DNA from: Argentina anserina | Taxonomy: Eukaryota > Streptophyta > Magnoliopsida > Rosales > Rosaceae | Assembly (NCBI RefSeq): GCF_933775445.1 | Contig: NW_026089422.1 | Location: 248,001-312,000, forward strand | Length of the DNA: 64,000 bases | Reading direction: 5' to 3' | Shown: piece after piece, positions 12,381 through 26,800 of the stretch | How the letters are laid out: every line of letters begins with the position of its first letter | Position numbering within the stretch: position 1 is the stretch's first letter | Notes under the pieces: model-generated | Databases searched by the model: none | Told to the model about the DNA's origin: nothing | Seen by the model: the letters and a program-made list of their open reading frames with translations, nothing else | Translations under genes and position numbers: made by a program

Positions 12381-14870
12381 ATGCGAGTTTCTATTGAATT
12401 TGAGAGTTTTGCAAGTGTGGGAGTGTGTTTCTTTCAAACTGAGTATCTTTACATCGTTTGCGTATCTTTACTATTCCAATTGTGTATCTTTACATCGTTT
12501 CCGTATCTTTACTATTCCAATTGTGTATCTTTTCATTTCTCGTTTGAGTATCTTTCTGTAAGGCTTCTGATGCGAGTTTCTATTGTATTTGAGAGTTTTG
12601 CAAGTGTGGCAGTGTGTTTCTTTCAAACTGAGTATCTTTACATCGTTTGCGTATCTTTACTATTCCAATTGTGTATCTTTTCATTTCTCGTTTGAGTATC
12701 TTTCTGTAAGGCTTTCTGATGCGAGTTTCTATTGAATTTGAGAGTTTTGCAATTGTGGGAGTGTGTTTCTTTCAAACTGAGTATCTTTACATCGTTTGCG
12801 TATCTTTACTATTCCAATTGTGTATCTTTACATCGTTTGCGTATCTTTACTATTCCAATTGTGTATCTTTTCATTTCTCGTTTGAGTATCTTTCTGTAAG
12901 GCTTCTGATGCGAGTTTCTATTGTATTTGAGAGTTTTGCAAGTGTGGGAGTGTGTTTCTTTCAAACTGAGTATCTTTACATCGTTTGCGTATCTTTACTA
13001 TTCCAATTGTGTATCTTTTCAATTCTCGTTTGAGTATCTTTCTGTAAGGCTTTCTGATGCGAGTTTCTATTGAATTTGAGAGTTTTGCAAGTGTGGGAGT
13101 GTGTTTCTTTCAAACTGAGTATCTTTACATAGTTTGCGTATCTTTACTATTCCAATTGTGTATCTTTATATCGTTTGCGTATCTTTACTATTCCAATTGT
13201 GTATCTTTTCATTTCTCGTTTGAGTATCTTTCTGTAAGGCTTTCTGATGCGAGTTTCTATTGAATTTGAGAGTTTTGCAATTGTGGGAGTGTGTTTCTTT
13301 CAAACTGAGTATCTTTACATCGTTTGCGTATCTTTACTATTCCAATTGTGTATCTTTTCATTTCTCGTTTGAGTATCTTTCTGTAAGGCTTCTGATGCGA
13401 GTTTCTATTGTATTTGAGAGTTTTGCAAGTGTGGGAGTGTGTTTCTTTCAAACTGAGTATCTTTACATAGTTTGCGTATCTTTACTATTCCAATTGTGTA
13501 TCTTTACATCGTTTGCGTATCTTTACTATTCCAATTGTGTATCTTTACATCGTTTGCGTATCTCTACAATTCCAATTGAGTATCTTTTCATTTCCCGTTT
13601 GAGTATCTTTCTGTAAGGCTTTCTGATGCGAGTTTCTATTGAATTTGAGAGTTTTGCAAGTGTGGGAGTGTGTTTCTTTCAAACTGAGTATCTTTACATC
13701 GTTTGCGTATCTTTACTATTCCAATTGTGTATCTTTACATCGTTTCCGTATCTTTACTATTCCAATTGTGTATCTTTTCATTTCTCGTTTGAGTATCTTT
13801 CTGTAAGGCTTCTGATGCGAGTTTCTATTGTATTTGAGAGTTTTGCAAGTGTGGCAGTGTGTTTCTTTCAAACTGAGTATCTTTACATCGTTTGCGTATC
13901 TTTACTATTCCAATTGTGTATCTTTTCATTTCTCGTTTGAGTATCTTTCTGTAAGGCTTTCTGATGCGAGTTTCTATTGAATTTGAGAGTTTTGCAATTG
14001 TGGGAGTGTGTTTCTTTCAAACTGAGTATCTTTACATCGTTTGCGTATCTTTACTATTCCAATTGTGTATCTTTACATCGTTTGCGTATCTTTACTATTC
14101 CAATTGTGTATCTTTTCATTTCTCGTTTGAGTATCTTTCTGTAAGGCTTCTGATGCGAGTTTCTATTGTATTTGAGAGTTTTGCAAGTGTGGGAGTGTGT
14201 TTCTTTCAAACTGAGTATCTTTACATCGTTTGCGTATCTTTACTATTCCAATTGTGTATCTTTTCAATTCTCGTTTGAGTATCTTTCTGTGAGGCTTTCT
14301 GATGCGAGTTTCTATTGAATTTGAGAGTTTTGCAAGTGTGGGAGTGTGTTTCTTTCAAACTGAGTATCTTTACATAGTTTGCGTATCTTTACTATTCCAA
14401 TTGTGTATCTTTATATCGTTTGCGTATCTTTACTATTCCAATTGTGTATCTTTTCATTTCTCGTTTGAGTATCTTTCTGTAAGGCTTTCTGATGCGAGTT
14501 TCTATTGAATTTGAGAGTTTTGCAATTGTGGGAGTGTGTTTCTTTCAAACTGAGTATCTTTACATCGTTTGCGTATCTTTACTATTCCAATTGTGTATCT
14601 TTTCATTTCTCGTTTGAGTATCTTTCTGTAAGGCTTCTGATGCGAGTTTCTATTGTATTTGAGAGTTTTGCAAGTGTGGGAGTGTGTTTCTTTCAAACTG
14701 AGTATCTTTACATAGTTTGCGTATCTTTACTATTCCAATTGTGTATCTTTACATCGTTTGCGTATCTTTACTATTCCAATTGTGTATCTTTACATCGTTT
14801 GCGTATCTCTACAATTCCAATTGAGTATCTTTTCATTTCCCGTTTGAGTATCTTTCTGTAAGGCTTTCTG
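12381..14870 (+). repeat. 1245-bp higher-order repeat, two tandem copies
   Basis: Copies 12381-13625 and 13626-14870 carry the same order of unit lengths and private variants: GTGGCAGTGTG, TTTTCAATTCTCG, two CAATTGTGGG units, and the three-box unit ending CATTTCCCGTTTGAG. One difference seen is CTGTGAGGC at about 14287 against CTGTAAGGC in the first copy. The unit following the second copy is of a different type, so only two copies exist here. Confidence 0.88.
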
Positions 14871-17150
14871 ATGCGAGTTTCTATTGAATTTGAGAGTTTT
14901 GCAAGTGTGGGAGTGTGTTTCTTTCAAACTGAGTATCTTTACATAGTTTGCGTATCTTTACTATTCCAATTGTGTATCTTTATATCGTTTGCGTATCTTT
15001 ACTATTCCAATTGTGTATCTTTTCATTTCTCATTTGAGTATCTTTCCGTAAGGCTTTCTGATGCGAGTTTCGATTGAATTTGAGAGTTTTGCAAGTGTGG
15101 GAGTGTGTTTCTTTCAAACTGAGTATCTTTACATCGTTTGCGTATCTTTACAATTCCAATTGTGTATCTTTACATCGTTTGCGTATTTTTACTATTCCAA
15201 TTGTGTATCTTTTCATTTCTCGTTTGAGTATCTTTCTGTAAGGCTTTCTGATGCGAGTTTCTATTGAATTTGAGAGTTTTGCAAGTGTGGGAGTGTGTTT
15301 CTTTCAAACTGAGTGTCTTTACATCGTTTGCGTATCTTTACTATTCCAATTGTGTATCTTTACATCGTTTGCGTATCTTTACTATTCCAATTGTGTATCT
15401 TTTCATTTCTCGTTTGAGTATCTTTCTGTAAGGCTTTCTGATACGCGTTTCTATCGAATTTGAGAGTTTTGCAAGTGTGGGAGTGTGTTTCTTTTAAACT
15501 GAGTATCTTTACATAGTTTGCGTATCTTTACTATTCCAATTGTGTATCTTTATATCGTTTGCGTATCTTTACTATTCCAATTGTGTATCTTTTCATTTCT
15601 CGTTTGAGTATCTTTCTGTAAGGCTTTCTGATGCGAGTTTCTATTGAATTTGAGAGTTTTGCAAGTGTGGGAGTGTGTTTCTTTCAAACTGAGTATCTTT
15701 ACATAGTTTGCGTATCTTTACTATTCCAATTGTGTATCTTTATATCGTTTGCGTATCTTTACTATTCCAATTGTGTATCTTTTCATTTCTCGTTTAAGTA
15801 TCTTTCCGTAAGGCTTTCTGATGCGAGTTTCGATTGAATTTGAGAGTTTTGCAAGTGTGGGAGTGTGTTTCTTTCAAACTGAGTATCTTTACATCGTTTG
15901 CGTATCTTTACAATTCCAATTGTGTATCTTTACATCGTTTGCGTATCTTTACTATTCCAATTGTGTATCTTTTCATTTCTCGTTTGAGTATCTTTCTGTA
16001 AGGCTTTCTGATGCGAGTTTCTATTGAATTTGAGAGTTTTGCAAGTGTGGGAGTGTGTTTCTTTCAAACTGAGTGTCTTTACATCGTTTGCGTATCTTTA
16101 CTATTCCAATTGTGTATCTTTACATCGTTTGCGTATCTTTACTATTCCAATTGTGTATCTTTTCATTTCTCGTTTGAGTATCTTTCTGTAAGGCTTTCTG
16201 ATGCGAGTTTCTATTGAATTTGAGAGTTTTGCAAGTGTGGGAGTGTGTTTCTTTTAAACTGAGTATCTTTACATAGTTTGCGTATCTTTACTATTCCAAT
16301 TGTGTATCTTTATATCGTTTGCGTATCTTTACTATTCCAATTGTGTATCTTTTCATTTCTCGTTTGAGTATCTTTCTGTAAGGCTTTCTGATGCGAGTTT
16401 CTATTGAATTTGAGAGTTTTGCAAGTGTGGGAGTGTGTTTCTTTCAAACTGAGTATCTTTACATAGTTTGCGTATCTTTACTATTCCAATTGTGTATCTT
16501 TATATCGTTTGCGTATCTTTACTATTCCAATTGTGTATCTTTTCATTTCTCGTTTAAGTATCTTTCCGTAAGGCTTTCTGATGCGAGTTTCGATTGAATT
16601 TGAGAGTTTTGCAAGTGTGGGAGTGTGTTTCTTTCAAACTGAGTATCTTTACATCGTTTGCGTATCTTTACAATTCCAATTGTGTATCTTTACATCGTTT
16701 GCGTATCTTTACTATTCCAATTGTGTATCTTTTCATTTCTCGTTTGAGTATCTTTCTGTAAGGCTTTCTGATGCGAGTTTCTATTGAATTTGAGAGTTTT
16801 GCAAGTGTGGGAGTGTGTTTCTTTCAAACTGAGTGTCTTTACATCGTTTGCGTATCTTTACTATTCCAATTGTGTATCTTTACATCGTTTGCGTATCTTT
16901 ACTATTCCAATTGTGTATCTTTTCATTTCTCGTTTGAGTATCTTTCTGTAAGGCTTTCTGATGCGAGTTTCTATCGTATTTGAGAGTTTTGCAAGTGTGG
17001 GAGTGTGTTTCTTTCAAATTGTGTATCTTTACATCGTTTGCGTATCTTTACTATTCCAATTGTGTATCTTTTCATTTCTCGTTTGAGTATCTTTCTGTAA
17101 GGCTTTCTGATGCGAGTTTCTATTGAATTTGAGAGTTTTGCAAGTGTGGG
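14871..17150 (+). repeat. 760-bp higher-order repeat, third locus, about three copies
   Basis: Four-unit sets start at 14871, 15631 and 16391 with the same markers as at 690-2209. The unit at about 15441 carries a private GATACGCGTTTC variant that recurs at about 17300, indicating a further copy displaced by 1859 bp. A CTTTCAAATTGTGTATC variant at about 17010-17025 marks an altered junction in the last set. Confidence 0.82.
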
Positions 17151-19884
17151 AGTGTGTTTCTTTCAAACTGAGTGTCTTTACATCGTTTGCGTATCTTTAC
17201 TATTCCAATTGTGTATCTTTACATCGTTTGCGTATCTTTACTATTCCAATTGTGTATCTTTTCATTTCTCGTTTGAGTATCTTTCTGTAAGGCTTTCTGA
17301 TACGCGTTTCTATCGAATTTGAGAGTTTTGCAAGTGTGGGAGTGTGTTTCTTTTAAACTGAGTATCTTTACATAGTTTGCGTATCTTTACTATTCCAATT
17401 GTGTATCTTTATATCGTTTGCGTATCTTTACTATTCCAATTGTGTATCTTTTCATTTCTCGTTTGAGTATCTTTCTGTAAGGCTTTCTGATGCGAGTTTC
17501 TATTGAATTTGAGAGTTTTGCAAGTGTGGGAGTGTGTTTCTTTCAATCTGAGTATCTTTACATAGTTTGCGTATCTTTACTATTCCAATTGTGTATCTTT
17601 ATATCGTTTGCGTATCTTTACTATTCCAATTGTGTATCTTTTCATTTCTCGTTTAAGTATCTTTCCGTAAGGCTTTCTGATGCGAGTTTCGATTGAATTT
17701 GAGAGTTTTGCAAGTGTGGGAGTGTGTTTCTTTCAAACTGAGTATCTTTACATCGTTTGCGTATCTTTACAATTCCAATTGTGTATCTTTACATCGTTTG
17801 CGTATCTTTACTATTCCAATTGTGTATCTTTTCATTTCTCGTTTGAGTATCTTTCTGTAAGGCTTTCTGATGCGAGTTTCTATTGAATTTGAGAGTTTTG
17901 CAAGTGTGGGAGTGTGTTTCTTTCAAACTGAGTGTCTTTACATCGTTTGCGTATCTTTACTATTCCAATTGTGTATCTTTACATCGTTTGCGTATCTTTA
18001 CTATTCCAATTGTGTATCTTTTCATTTCTCGTTTGAGTATCTTTCTGTAAGGCTTTCTGATGCGAGTTTCTATCGTATTTGAGAGTTTTGCAAGTGTGGG
18101 AGTGTGTTTCTTTCAAACTGAGTATCTTTACATCGTTTGCGTATCTTTACTATTCCAATTGTGTATCTTTTCATTTCTCGTTTGAGTATCTTTCTGTAAG
18201 GCTTTCTGATGCGAGTTTCTATTGAATTTGAGAGTTTTGCAATTGTGGGAGTGTGTTTCTTTCAAACTGAGTATCTTTACATAGTTTGCGTATCTTTACT
18301 ATTCCAATTGTGTATCTTTATATCGTTTGCGTATCTTTACTATTCCAATTGTTTATCTTTTCATTTCTCGTTTGAGTATCTTTCTGTAAGGCTTTCTGAT
18401 GCGAGTTTCTATTGAATTTGAGAGTTTTGCAATTGTGGGAGTGTGTTTCTTTCAAACTGAGTATCTTTACATCGTTTGCGTATCTTTACTATTCCAATTG
18501 TGTATCTTTTCATTTCTCGTTTGAGTATCTTTCTGTAAGGCTTCTGATGCGAGTTTCTATTGTATTTGAGAGTTTTGCAAGTGTGGGAGTGTGTTTCTTT
18601 CAAACTGAGTATCTTTACATAGTTTGCGTATCTTTACTATTCCAATTGTGTATCTTTACATCGTTTGCGTATCTTTACTATTCCAATTGTGTATCTTTAC
18701 ATCGTTTGCGTATCTCTACAATTCCAATTGAGTATCTTTTCATTTCTCGTTTGAGTATCTTTCTGTAAGGCTTTCTGATGCGAGTTTCTATTGAATTTGA
18801 GAGTTTTGCAAGTGTGGGAGTGTGTTTCTTTCAAACTGAGTATCTTTACATAGTTTGCGTATCTTTACTATTCCAATTGTGTATCTTTATATCGTTTGCG
18901 TATCTTTACTATTCCAATTGTGTATCTTTTCATTTCTCGTTTGAGTATCTTTCTGTAAGGCTTTCTGATGCGAGTTTCTATTGAATTTGAGAGTTTTGCA
19001 AGTGTGGGAGTGTGTTTCTTTCAAACTGAGTATCTTTACATAGTTTGCGTATCTTTACTATTCCAATTGTGTATCTTTACATTGTTTGCGTATCTTTACT
19101 ATTCCAATTGTGTATCTTTTCATTTCTCGTTTGAGTATGTTTCTGTAATGCTTTCTGATGCGAGTTTCTATTGAATTTGAGAGTTTTGCAAGTGTGGGAG
19201 TGTGTTTCTTTCAAACTGAGTATCTTTACATAGTTTGCGTATCTTTACTATTCCAATTGTGTATCTTTACATTGTTTGCGTATCTTTACTATTCCAATTG
19301 TGTATCTTTTCATTTCTCGTTTGAGTATGTTTCTGTAATGCTTTCTGATGGGAGTTTCTATTGAATTTGAGAGTTTTGCAAGTGTGGGTGTGTGTTTCTT
19401 TCAAACTGAGTATCTTTACATCGTTTGCGTATCTTTAGTATTCCAATTGTGTATCTTTACATCGTTTCCGTATCTTTACTATTCCAATTGTGTATCTTTT
19501 CATTTCTCGTTTGAATATCTTTCTGTAAGGCTTTCTGATGCGAGTTTCTATTGAATTTGAGAGTTTTGCAAGTGTGGGAGTGTGTTTCTTTCAAACTGAG
19601 TATCTTTACATCGTTTGCGTATCTTTACTATTCCAATTGTGTATCTTTACATCATTTGCGTATCTTTACTATTCCAATTGTGTATCTTTTCATTTCTCGT
19701 TTGAGTATCTTTCTGTAAGGCTTCTGATGCGAGTTTCTATTGAATTTGAGAGTTTTGCAAGTGTGGGAGTGTGTTTCTTTCAAACTGAGTATCTTTACAT
19801 AGTTTGCGTATCTTTACTATTCCAATTGTGTATCTTTATATCGTTTGCGTATCTTTACTATTCCAATTGTGTATCTTTTCATTT

Positions 19885-22800
19885 CTCGTTTAAGTATCTT
19901 TCCGTAAGGCTTTCTGATGCGAGTTTCGATTGAATTTGAGAGTTTTGCAAGTGTGGGAGTGTGTTTCTTTCAAACTGAGTATCTTTACATCGTTTGCGTA
20001 TCTTTACAATTCCAATTGTGTATCTTTACATCGTTTGCGTATCTTTACTATTCCAATTGTGTATCTTTTCATTTCTCGTTTGAGTATCTTTCTGTAAGGC
20101 TTTCTGATGCGAGTTTCTATTGAATTTGAGAGTTTTGCAAGTGTGGGAGTGTGTTTCTTTCAAACTGAGTGTCTTTACATCGTTTGCGTATCTTTACTAT
20201 TCCAATTGTGTATCTTTACATCGTTTGCGTATCTTTACTATTCCAATTGTGTATCTTTTCATTTCTCGTTTGAGTATCTTTCTGTAAGGCTTTCTGATGC
20301 GAGTTTCTATCGTATTTGAGAGTTTTGCAAGTGTGGGAGTGTGTTTCTTTCAAACTGAGTATCTTTACATCGTTTGCGTATCTTTACTATTCCAATTGTG
20401 TATCTTTTCATTTCTCGTTTGAGTATCTTTCTGTAAGGCTTTCTGATGCGAGTTTCTATTGAATTTGAGAGTTTTGCAATTGTGGGAGTGTGTTTCTTTC
20501 AAACTGAGTATCTTTACATAGTTTGCGTATCTTTACTATTCCAATTGTGTATCTTTATATCGTTTGCGTATCTTTACTATTCCAATTGTGTATCTTTTCA
20601 TTTCTCGTTTGAGTATCTTTCTGTAAGGCTTTCTGATGCGAGTTTCTATTGAATTTGAGAGTTTTGCAATTGTGGGAGTGTGTTTCTTTCAAACTGAGTA
20701 TCTTTACATCGTTTGCGTATCTTTACTATTCCAATTGTGTATCTTTTCATTTCTCGTTTGAGTATCTTTCTGTAAGGCTTCTGATGCGAGTTTCTATTGT
20801 ATTTGAGAGTTTTGCAAGTGTGGGAGTGTGTTTCTTTCAAACTGAGTATCTTTACATAGTTTGCGTATCTTTACTATTCCAATTGTGTATCTTTACATCG
20901 TTTGCGTATCTTTACTATTCCAATTGTGTATCTTTACATCGTTTGCGTATCTCTACAATTCCAATTGAGTATCTTTTCATTTCTCGTTTGAGTATCTTTC
21001 TGTAAGGCTTTCTGATGCGAGTTTCTATTAAATTTGAGAGTTTTGCAAGTGTGGGAGTGTGTTTCTTTCAAACTGAGTATCTTTACATAGTTTGCGTAGC
21101 TTTACGATTCCAATTGTGTATCTTTATATCGTTTGCGTATCTTTACTATTCCAATTGTGTATCTTTTCATTTCTCGTTTGAGTATCTTTCTGTAAGGCTT
21201 CTGATGCGAGTTTCTATTGTATTTGAGAGTTTTGCAAGTGTGGGAGTGTGTTTCTTTCAAACTGAGTATCTTTACATCGTTTGCGTATCTTTACTATTCC
21301 AATTGTGTATCTTTACATCGTTTCCGTATCTTTACTATTCCAATTGTGTATCTTTTCATTTCTCGTTTGAGTATCTTTCTGTAAGGCTTCTGATGCGAGT
21401 TTCTATTGTATTTGAGAGTTTTGCAAGTGTGGGAGTGTGTTTCTTTCAAACTGAGTATCTTTACATCGTTTGCGTATCTTTACTATTCCAATTGTGTATC
21501 TTTTCATTTCTCGTTTGAGTATCTTTCTGTAAGGCTTTCTGATGCGAGTTTCTATTGAATTTGAGAGTTTTGCAATTGTGGGAGTGTGTTTCTTTCAAAC
21601 TGAGTATCTTTACATCGTTTGCGTATCTTTACTATTCCAATTGTGTATCTTTACATCGTTTGCGTATCTTTACTATTCCAATTGTGTATCTTTTCATTTC
21701 TCGTTTGAGTATCTTTCTGTAAGGCTTCTGATGCGAGTTTCTATTGTATTTGAGAGTTTTGCAAGTGTGGGAGTGTGTTTCTTTCAAACTGAGTATCTTT
21801 ACATCGTTTGCGTATCTTTACTATTCCAATTGTGTATCTTTTCAATTCTCGTTTAAGTATCTTTCCGTAAGGCTTTCTGATGCGAGTTTCGATTGAATTT
21901 GAGAGTTTTGCAAGTGTGGGAGTGTGTTTCTTTCAAACTGAGTATCTTTACATCGTTTGCGTATCTTTACAATTCCAATTGTGTATCTTTACATCGTTTG
22001 CGTATCTTTACTATTCCAATTGTGTATCTTTTCATTTCTCGTTTGAGTATCTTTCTGTAAGGCTTTCTGATGCGAGTTTCTATTGAATTTGAGAGTTTTG
22101 CAAGTGTGGGAGTGTGTTTCTTTCAAACTGAGTGTCTTTACATCGTTTGCGTATCTTTACTATTCCAATTGTGTATCTTTACATCGTTTGCGTATCTTTA
22201 CTATTCCAATTGTGTATCTTTTCATTTCTCGTTTGAGTATCTTTCTGTAAGGCTTTCTGATGCGAGTTTCTATCGTATTTGAGAGTTTTGCAAGTGTGGG
22301 AGTGTGTTTCTTTCAAACTGAGTATCTTTACATCGTTTGCGTATCTTTACTATTCCAATTGTGTATCTTTTCATTTCTCGTTTGAGTATCTTTCTGTAAG
22401 GCTTTCTGATGCGAGTTTCTATTGAATTTGAGAGTTTTGCAATTGTGGGAGTGTGTTTCTTTCAAACTGAGTATCTTTACATAGTTTGCGTATCTTTACT
22501 ATTCCAATTGTGTATCTTTATATCGTTTGCGTATCTTTACTATTCCAATTGTGTATCTTTTCATTTCTCGTTTGAGTATCTTTCTGTAAGGCTTTCTGAT
22601 GCGAGTTTCTATTGAATTTGAGAGTTTTGCAATTGTGGGAGTGTGTTTCTTTCAAACTGAGTATCTTTACATCGTTTGCGTATCTTTACTATTCCAATTG
22701 TGTATCTTTTCATTTCTCGTTTGAGTATCTTTCTGTAAGGCTTCTGATGCGAGTTTCTATTGTATTTGAGAGTTTTGCAAGTGTGGGAGTGTGTTTCTTT

Positions 22801-23810
22801 CAAACTGAGTATCTTTACATAGTTTGCGTATCTTTACTATTCCAATTGTGTATCTTTACATCGTTTGCGTATCTTTACTATTCCAATTGTGTATCTTTAC
22901 ATCGTTTGCGTATCTCTACAATTCCAATTGAGTATCTTTTCATTTCTCGTTTGAGTATCTTTCTGTAAGGCTTTCTGATGCGAGTTTCTATTGAATTTGA
23001 GAGTTTTGCAAGTGTGGGAGTGTGTTTCTTTCAAACTGAGTATCTTTACATAGTTTGCGTAGCTTTACGATTCCAATTGTGTATCTTTATATCGTTTGCG
23101 TATCTTTACTATTCCAATTGTGTATCTTTTCATTTCTCGTTTGAGTATCTTTCTGTAAGGCTTCTGATGCGAGTTTCTATTGTATTTGAGAGTTTTGCAA
23201 GTGTGGGAGTGTGTTTCTTTCAAACTGAGTATCTTTACATCGTTTGCGTATCTTTACTATTCCAATTGTGTATCTTTACATCGTTTCCGTATCTTTACTA
23301 TTCCAATTGTGTATCTTTTCATTTCTCGTTTGAGTATCTTTCTGTAAGGCTTCTGATGCGAGTTTCTATTGTATTTGAGAGTTTTGCAAGTGTGGGAGTG
23401 TGTTTCTTTCAAACTGAGTATCTTTACATCGTTTGCGTATCTTTACTATTCCAATTGTGTATCTTTTCATTTCTCGTTTGAGTATCTTTCTGTAAGGCTT
23501 TCTGATGCGAGTTTCTATTGAATTTGAGAGTTTTGCAATTGTGGGAGTGTGTTTCTTTCAAACTGAGTATCTTTACATCGTTTGCGTATCTTTACTATTC
23601 CAATTGTGTATCTTTACATCGTTTGCGTATCTTTACTATTCCAATTGTGTATCTTTTCATTTCTCGTTTGAGTATCTTTCTGTAAGGCTTCTGATGCGAG
23701 TTTCTATTGTATTTGAGAGTTTTGCAAGTGTGGGAGTGTGTTTCTTTCAAACTGAGTATCTTTACATCGTTTGCGTATCTTTACTATTCCAATTGTGTAT
23801 CTTTTCAATT
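19885..23810 (+). repeat. 1963-bp higher-order repeat, two tandem copies
   Basis: Units at 19917, 20107, 20446, 20649, 21015 and 21542 recur at 21880, 22070, 22409, 22612, 22978 and 23505, always 1963 bp on. A rare pair of variants, GCGTAGCTTTACGATTCC, is present in both copies (about 21095 and 23058). The join between copies is visible at about 21845-21870, where the end of one variant unit is fused to the start of another. One substitution noted is ATTAAATTTG at about 21028 against ATTGAATTTG. Confidence 0.9.
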
Positions 23811-26800
23811 CTCGTTTGAGTATCTTTCTGTAAGGCTTTCTGATGCGAGTTTCTATTGAATTTGAGAGTTTTGCAAGTGTGGGAGTGTGTTTCTTTCAAA
23901 CTGAGTATCTTTACATAGTTTGCGTATCTTTACTATTCCAATTGTGTATCTTTATATCGTTTGCGTATCTTTACTATTCCAATTGTGTATCTTTTCATTT
24001 CTCGTTTGAGTATCTTTCTGTAAGGCTTTCTGATGCGAGTTTCTATTGAATTTGAGAGTTTTGCAATTGTGGGAGTGTGTTTCTTTCAAACTGAGTATCT
24101 TTACATCGTTTGCGTATCTTTACTATTCCAATTGTGTATCTTTTCATTTCTCGTTTGAGTATCTTTCTGTAAGGCTTCTGATGCGAGTTTCTATTGTATT
24201 TGAGAGTTTTGCAAGTGTGGGAGTGTGTTTCTTTCAAACTGAGTATCTTTACATAGTTTGCGTATCTTTACTATTCCAATTGTGTATCTTTACATCGTTT
24301 GCGTATCTTTACTATTCCAATTGTGTATCTTTACATCGTTGGCGTATCTCTACAATTCCAATTGAGTATCTTTTCATTTCTCGTTTGAGTATCTTTCTGT
24401 AAGGCTTTCTGATGCGAGTTTCTATTGAATTTGAGAGTTTTGCAAGTGTGGGAGTGTGTTTCTTTCAAACTGAGTATCTTTACATAGTTTGCGTATCTTT
24501 ACTATTCCAATTGTGTATCTTTATATCGTTTGCGTATCTTTACTATTCCAATTGTGTATCTTTTCATTTCTCGTTTGAGTATCTTTCTGTAAGGCTTTCT
24601 GATGCGAGTTTCTATTGAATTTGAGAGTTTTGCAAGTGTGGGAGTGTGTTTCTTTCAAACTGAGTATCTTTACATAGTTTGCGTATCTTTACTATTCCAA
24701 TTGGGTATCTTTACATTGTTTGCGTATCTTTACTATTCCAATTGTGTATCTTTTCATTTCTCGTTTGAGTATGTTTCTGTAATGCTTTCTGATGCGAGTT
24801 TCTACTGAATTTGAGAGTTTTGCAAGTGTGGGAGTGTGTTTCTTTCAAACTGAGTATCTTTACATAGTTTGCGTATCTTTACTATTCCAATTGTGTATCA
24901 TTACATTGTTTGCGTATCTTTACTATTCCAATTGTGTATCTTTTCATTTCTCGTTTGAGTATGTTTCTGTAATGCTTTCTGATGCGAGTTTCTATTGAAT
25001 TTGAGAGTTTTGCAATTGTGGGAGTGTGTTTCTTTCAAACTGAGTATCTTTACATCGTTTGCGTATCTTTACTATTCCAATTGTGTATCTTTTCATTTCT
25101 CGTTTCAGTATCTTTCTGTAAGGCTTTCTGATGCGAGTTTCTATTGAATTTGAGAGTTTTGCAAGTGTGGGAGTGTGTTTCTTTCAAACTGAGTATCTTT
25201 ACATCGTTTGCGTATCTTTACTATTCCAATTGAGTATCTTTACATAGTTTGCGTATCTTTACTATTCCAATTGTGTATCTTTACTTCGTTTGCGTATCTT
25301 TACTATTCCAATTGTGTATCTTTACATCGTTTGCGTATCTTTACTATTCCAATTGTGTATCTTTTCATTTCTCGTTTGAGTATCTTTCTGTAAGGCTTTC
25401 TGATGCGAGTTTCTATTGAATTTGAGAGTTTTGCAAGTGTGGGAGTGTGTTTCTTTCAAACTGAGTATCTTTACATAGTTTGCGTAGCTTTACGATTCCA
25501 ATTGTGTATCTTTATATCGTTTGCGTATCTTTACTATTCCAATTGTGTATCTTTTCATTTCTCGTTTGAGTATCTTTCTGTAAGGCTTCTGATGCGAGTT
25601 TCTATTGTATTTGAGAGTTTTGCAAGTGTGGGAGTGTGTTTCTTTCAAACTGAGTATCTTTACATCGTTTGCGTATCTTTACTATTCCAATTGTGTATCT
25701 TTACATCGTTTCCGTATCTTTACTATTCCAATTGTGTATCTTTTCATTTCTCGTTTGAGTATCTTTCTGTAAGGCTTCTGATGCGAGTTTCTATTGTATT
25801 TGAGAGTTTTGCAAGTGTGGGAGTGTGTTTCTTTCAAACTGAGTATCTTTACATCGTTTGCGTATCTTTACTATTCCAATTGTGTATCTTTTCATTTCTC
25901 GTTTGAGTATCTTTCTGTAAGGCTTTCTGATGCGAGTTTCTATTGAATTTGAGAGTTTTGCATTTGTGGGAGTGTGTTTCTTTCAAACTGAGTATCTTTA
26001 CATCGTTTGCGTATCTTTACTATTCCAATTGTGTATCTTTACATCGTTTGCGTATCTTTACTATTCCAATTGTGTATCTTTTCATTTCTCGTTTGAGTAT
26101 CTTTCTGTAAGGCTTCTGATGCGAGTTTCTATTGTATTTGAGAGTTTTGCAAGTGTGGGAGTGTGTTTCTTTCAAACTGAGTATCTTTACATCGTTTGCG
26201 TATCTTTACTATTCCAATTGTGTATCTTTTCAATTCTCGTTTGAGTATCTTTCTGTAAGGCTTTCTGATGCGAGTTTCTATTGAATTTGAGAGTTTTGCA
26301 AGTGTGGGAGTGTGTTTCTTTCAAACTGAGTATCTTTACATAGTTTGCGTATCTTTACTATTCCAATTGTGTATCTTTATATCGTTTGCGTATCTTTACT
26401 ATTCCAATTGTGTATCTTTTCATTTCTCGTTTGAGTATCTTTCTGTAAGGCTTTCTGATGCGAGTTTCTATTGAATTTGAGAGTTTTGCAATTGTGGGAG
26501 TGTGTTTCTTTCAAACTGAGTATCTTTACATCGTTTGCGTATCTTTACTATTCCAATTGTGTATCTTTTCATTTCTCGTTTGAGTATCTTTCTGTAAGGC
26601 TTCTGATGCGAGTTTCTATTGTATTTGAGAGTTTTGCAAGTGTGGGAGTGTGTTTCTTTCAAACTGAGTATCTTTACATAGTTTGCGTATCTTTACTATT
26701 CCAATTGTGTATCTTTACATCGTTTGCGTATCTTTACTATTCCAATTGTGTATCTTTACATCGTTTGCGTATCTCTACAATTCCAATTGAGTATCTTTTC

